Shown in pieces: positions 60,791 through 64,000 of a stretch of DNA of 64,000 nucleotides. The position numbers were made by a program, and so were the translations under genes. The notes under the pieces were generated by a model. It had not been told where the DNA came from. It ran no database searches and saw only the letters and a program-made list of their open reading frames with translations. Each line of letters opens with the position of its first letter. Position 1 is the stretch's first letter. The stretch lies in contig NZ_AYMU01000005.1 in assembly GCF_000633395.1 (NCBI RefSeq), positions 372,001-436,000 of the forward strand. Direction: 5' to 3'. The stretch is from Pseudomonas sp. PH1b. GTDB lineage: Bacteria; Pseudomonadota; Gammaproteobacteria; Pseudomonadales; Pseudomonadaceae.

Positions 60791-63700
60791 ATGATTCGTC
60801 CGTCCTCGGTTGATGAGCAGAGTTTTCGCAAGCTGCTGACCCGCAACATCAGCCTGCCGCTGGGTGTTGGCGTGCTCAGCGCGGTTTTTTTCGTGTCCCT
60901 GATCACCTACCTGCTGTCGGTCATCCAGTGGGTGCAGCACACTGACCGGGTGATCAACAACCTCAATGAGGCCGCGCGCCTGACCATTGACCTGGAAACC
61001 GGCATGCGCGGCTTCCTGATCACCGGCGACGAGCATTTCCTCGACCCCTATGAGGTGGCCAAGCCCCGCATCATCAGCGAACTGCGCGGTTTGCAGGAGC
61101 TGGTGGCGGACAACCCGCAGCAGGTGGACCGCCTCAAGCGCCTCGAAGCCCTGCAGGTGGAGTGGAACAACTACGCCCAGGGCATGATCGACTTGCGCCG
61201 CCAGAGCGGCGACTACCGGGCGGCGGTGCAGGCCGGGCGCGGCAAGCGGCTGACCGACGAGGTACGCAAGGAATACGACAATGCGGTGGCCATGGAGCAG
61301 CAGCTGCGCCTGGAGCGCAATGAAAACGTCAGCCGCACGACGATTTTCAGCGTGGTTCTCTATCTGCTGTTCGTGGTGGGCATCAGCGGCCTGTTGGCCT
61401 ATGTCGGGCGCCGCGACCTGCTGAGCCTGTCCAGAAGCTACAGCGACAACCTCGAGGCCCAGGAAAAAAGCGCCCGGCGCCTGGAGCAGCAGGCCTGGCT
61501 GCGCAACGGCCAGACCGAACTGGCCGAGCAGATGCTCGGGCAACTGACCCTGAACCTGCTGGGCCGCAACATCCTGCAGTTCTGCGCCCACTACCTGGAT
61601 ACCCCGGTGGCGGCGCTGTATGTCCGTGAAGAGCACGGCGGTCTCAAGCGCGTGGCCAGCTATGGCTTCTCCCGGGAGCAGGAACAGCAAGAGCAGTCGC
61701 TGTACAGCGATGAAGGCCTGGTGGGCCAGGCTGCACAGAACAAGCGCCTGATCCGCCTGGACCAGGTGCCGGCGGATTACTTCAAGGTCAGCTCCGGCCT
61801 CGGCGAGGGCGCGCCACGCAGTGTGCTGGTGGTGCCGACCACCGACGACGGCCGGGTCAACGGGGTGATCGAGTTGGGTTTCCTGCGGGCCTTGAGCGAC
61901 CGCGATGTGGAACTGCTGGAACTGATTGCCGCCAACATCGGCACCTCCATCGAGGCTGCGCGCTATCGCCAGCGCCTGCAGGAAGTGCTGGCCGAGACCC
62001 AGCAGCTCAATGAAGAGCTGCAGGTGCAGCAGGAAGAGCTCAAGACCGCCAACGAAGAGCTGGAAGAGCAGTCGCGGATTCTCAAGGAATCCCAGGCGCA
62101 CCTGGAAACCCAGCAGGTGGAGCTGGAGCAGACCAACGAACAACTGGCGGAGCAGGCCCAGGTACTGGCCGACCAGCGCGACGCCATGGACCACAAGAAC
62201 GGCGAGCTGAACGAGGCGCAGCTCCAGCTCGAGGCCCGTGCCGAGGAGTTGCAGCGCTCGAGCAAGTACAAGTCCGAGTTCCTCGCCAACATGTCCCACG
62301 AGCTGCGCACGCCGCTCAACAGCTCGCTGATCCTGGCCAAGCTGCTGGCGGAGAACCCCCAGGACAACCTCAGCGCCGAGCAGGTCAAGTTCGCCGAGTC
62401 GATCTATTCCGCCGGCAATGACCTGCTGAACCTGATCAACGACATCCTCGATATTTCCAAGGTCGAGGCGGGCAAGCTCGAAGTGCGCCCGGAGAACGCC
62501 AGTGTGCCGCGCCTGGTGGACGGCCTGCGCAGCCTGTTCCAGCCGCTGACGGCGGACAAGGGCCTGGAGTTCAAGGTGGAGCTGCAGCCGGGCGTGCCGC
62601 AGATGCTGTTCACCGATCGCCAGCGGGTCGAGCAGATTCTCAAGAACCTGTTGTCCAACGCGGTCAAGTTCACCGAGAAGGGCCAGGTCAGCTTGAGTGT
62701 CAGCGCCCATCCGGACGCCGGCATCGCCTTTGCCGTGCAGGATTCGGGGATTGGTATTGCCGGGGACCAGCAGGAGAGCATTTTCGAAGCCTTCCGCCAG
62801 GCCGATGGCACCACCAACCGGCGCTATGGCGGTACCGGCCTGGGGCTGTCGATCTCCCGGGACCTGGCGACCCTGCTCGGCGGCTCCATCAGTGTCAGCA
62901 GCGAGCCGGGGCGTGGCAGCGTGTTCACCCTGGTGCTGCCGGAGCACTACAGCGAGGCTGCCGCGCCGGTGCTGGCGCCTCAGGTTCCGGTCGCCGCGCT
63001 GGCGCCGCCAGCGCTCGCCGCCCCTGCCGTGGCAGTGGTCGAGGCGGACAGCCTGCAGATCCCGCGTTTTGCCGATGACCGCGACAAGGCGCCGTTCAGC
63101 AGCCGTTGCATCCTGGTGGTGGAGGACGAGGCCAACTTCGCCCACATTCTTTTCGACCTGGCCCACGAGCTGGGTTACCACTGCCTGGTGGCCCATGGCG
63201 CCGACGAAGGCTACAGCCTGGCCTGCGAGTTCCTTCCCGATGCGATCCTGCTGGACATGCGCCTGCCCGACCATTCCGGGCTGACCGTATTGCAGCGGCT
63301 CAAGGAGCATGCCCAGACCCGGCACATTCCGGTGCATGTGATCTCGGTGGAAGACCGGGTGGAAGCGGCCATGCACATGGGCGCCGTGGGCTATGCGGTA
63401 AAACCCACCACCCGCGAGGAGCTCAAGGACGTCTTCGCCCGCCTCGAAGCCAAGCTGACGCAGAAGGTCAAGCGCGTGCTGCTGGTGGAGGACGACGACC
63501 TGCAGCGCGACAGCATTGCTCGGCTGATCGGCGACGATGACATAGAGATCACCGCCGTGGGCCTGGCCCAGGATGCCCTGGACCTGCTGCGCGAGAACGT
63601 CTATGACTGCATGATCATCGACCTCAAGCTGCCGGACATGCTCGGCAACGACCTGCTCAAGCGCATGTCCACCGAGGACATCTGCTCCTTCCCGCCGGTG

Positions 63701-64000
63701 ATCGTCTACACCGGGCGCAACCTGACCCGGGACGAAGAGGCCGAGCTGCGCAAGTATTCACGCTCGATCATCATCAAGGGTGCACGCTCGCCGGAGCGCC
63801 TGCTGGATGAAGTGACGCTTTTTCTGCACAAAGTCGAATCCCAGTTGTCCCATGAACGGCAGAAGATGCTCAAGACCGCCCGCAGCCGCGACAAGGTGTT
63901 CGAGGGGCGCAAGATCCTCCTGGTGGATGACGACGTGCGCAACATCTTCGCCCTGACCAGCGCCCTGGAACACAAGGGCGCGGTGGTGGTGATTGGCCGT
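60791..64000 (+). CDS. Hybrid sensor histidine kinase (CHASE3-GAF-HisKA-HATPase-REC-REC-REC), 3' end cut by window
   Basis: Membrane hybrid kinase, 1070 residues to the window edge from ATG 60791. TM1 is at about 20-43, a CHASE3-type sensor (ETGMRGFLITGDEHFLDPY) follows to TM2 at about 186-206, then a GAF domain (about 245-390) and a coiled coil (about 395-490). HisKA has H503 in NMSHELRTPLNS; HATPase has NAVKFTEKG, DSGIGIAG and GTGLGLSIS. REC1 has phospho-acceptor D822, REC2 D944, and a third receiver starts at about residue 1041 (KILLVDDDVRNIF). No stop is reached. It is divergent from the single-domain regulator. Signal unknown; most similar kinases control biofilm or stress, which is not shown here. 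Confidence 0.92.
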   Translation, partial: MIRPSSVDEQSFRKLLTRNISLPLGVGVLSAVFFVSLITYLLSVIQWVQHTDRVINNLNEAARLTIDLETGMRGFLITGDEHFLDPYEVAKPRIISELRGLQELVADNPQQVDRLKRLEALQVEWNNYAQGMIDLRRQSGDYRAAVQAGRGKRLTDEVRKEYDNAVAMEQQLRLERNENVSRTTIFSVVLYLLFVVGISGLLAYVGRRDLLSLSRSYSDNLEAQEKSARRLEQQAWLRNGQTELAEQMLGQLTLNLLGRNILQFCAHYLDTPVAALYVREEHGGLKRVASYGFSREQEQQEQSLYSDEGLVGQAAQNKRLIRLDQVPADYFKVSSGLGEGAPRSVLVVPTTDDGRVNGVIELGFLRALSDRDVELLELIAANIGTSIEAARYRQRLQEVLAETQQLNEELQVQQEELKTANEELEEQSRILKESQAHLETQQVELEQTNEQLAEQAQVLADQRDAMDHKNGELNEAQLQLEARAEELQRSSKYKSEFLANMSHELRTPLNSSLILAKLLAENPQDNLSAEQVKFAESIYSAGNDLLNLINDILDISKVEAGKLEVRPENASVPRLVDGLRSLFQPLTADKGLEFKVELQPGVPQMLFTDRQRVEQILKNLLSNAVKFTEKGQVSLSVSAHPDAGIAFAVQDSGIGIAGDQQESIFEAFRQADGTTNRRYGGTGLGLSISRDLATLLGGSISVSSEPGRGSVFTLVLPEHYSEAAAPVLAPQVPVAALAPPALAAPAVAVVEADSLQIPRFADDRDKAPFSSRCILVVEDEANFAHILFDLAHELGYHCLVAHGADEGYSLACEFLPDAILLDMRLPDHSGLTVLQRLKEHAQTRHIPVHVISVEDRVEAAMHMGAVGYAVKPTTREELKDVFARLEAKLTQKVKRVLLVEDDDLQRDSIARLIGDDDIEITAVGLAQDALDLLRENVYDCMIIDLKLPDMLGNDLLKRMSTEDICSFPPVIVYTGRNLTRDEEAELRKYSRSIIIKGARSPERLLDEVTLFLHKVESQLSHERQKMLKTARSRDKVFEGRKILLVDDDVRNIFALTSALEHKGAVVVIGR

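Noticed and set aside
60767..63376. An 869-codon minus-strand frame opposite the hybrid kinase
   Set aside because: The plus-strand frame encodes intact CHASE3, GAF, kinase and receiver motifs; the reverse frame does not resemble any protein.

Overview
The window is a high-GC Pseudomonas chromosome segment, most likely from the P. fluorescens / P. protegens / P. chlororaphis group. The evidence is gene order and repeats. A yejA-type pair, mltD, gloB, a methyltransferase, rnhA, dnaQ and ldcA lie in one block. DUF1853, nadK, a phosphoesterase, a rhomboid protease, YeaC, DUF2797 and pepN lie in another. Both orders are familiar from Pseudomonas genomes. The hairpin repeats that punctuate the DNA are the REP/REPIN type typical of fluorescent pseudomonads. 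I see no rRNA, tRNA, prophage, insertion sequence or CRISPR array. The window starts inside one gene (a peptide-binding protein, minus strand) and ends inside another (a hybrid histidine kinase, plus strand).

Layout. 1-13 kb: two tandem oligopeptide-type solute-binding proteins, murein transglycosylase MltD, glyoxalase II (GloB), a methyltransferase, RNase HI and the DNA polymerase III epsilon subunit. RNase HI and epsilon are separated by a small minus-strand insert carrying a degenerate GDPD lipoprotein and a DUF2388 protein. Then come lysine decarboxylase LdcA with a GNAT acetyltransferase, and a LysR regulator. 13-16 kb: a flavin reductase and an arsR-arsB arsenite-efflux pair. 16-26 kb: the nadK-to-pepN block and a SulP anion transporter. 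26-33 kb: a YCF48-type propeller plus MMPL/RND exporter pair, a lactonase-family propeller, and a run of very small, probably exported or membrane ORFs. 33-40 kb: an RND efflux permease with its adaptor, but no outer-membrane channel, divergent from an RstA/RstB-like two-component system. 40-44 kb: a methyltransferase, a dienoyl-CoA isomerase, NudC and a TSUP transporter. 44-49 kb: divergent sulfur-scavenging oxidoreductases (SfnB-family and SfnG) with sigma-54-type promoters, then a TetR/NTF2 pair. 49-57 kb: PssA, an MFS transporter, an unknown membrane protein and the Fur-boxed iron-uptake operon efeU-efeO-efeB-efeM. 57-64 kb: an AraC regulator, a glycosyltransferase, a single-domain response regulator and the divergent hybrid kinase.

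The most striking non-coding feature is six tandem REPIN arrays plus one small composite site. In each of the six arrays an 82-bp double-hairpin unit repeats with its own period (about 104-110 bp) and its own loop and spacer sequence. This means arrays grow by local duplication rather than by independent insertion of each copy. Two genes (DUF1853 and SulP) take their stop codon from the edge of an array. Other points for follow-up are the GDPD-fold lipoprotein lacking metal-binding residues, the sigma-54/palindrome architecture between the sfn genes, the phased hexamers between the RND pump and the RstA-like regulator, and the cluster of small unknown ORFs at 32-33 kb.
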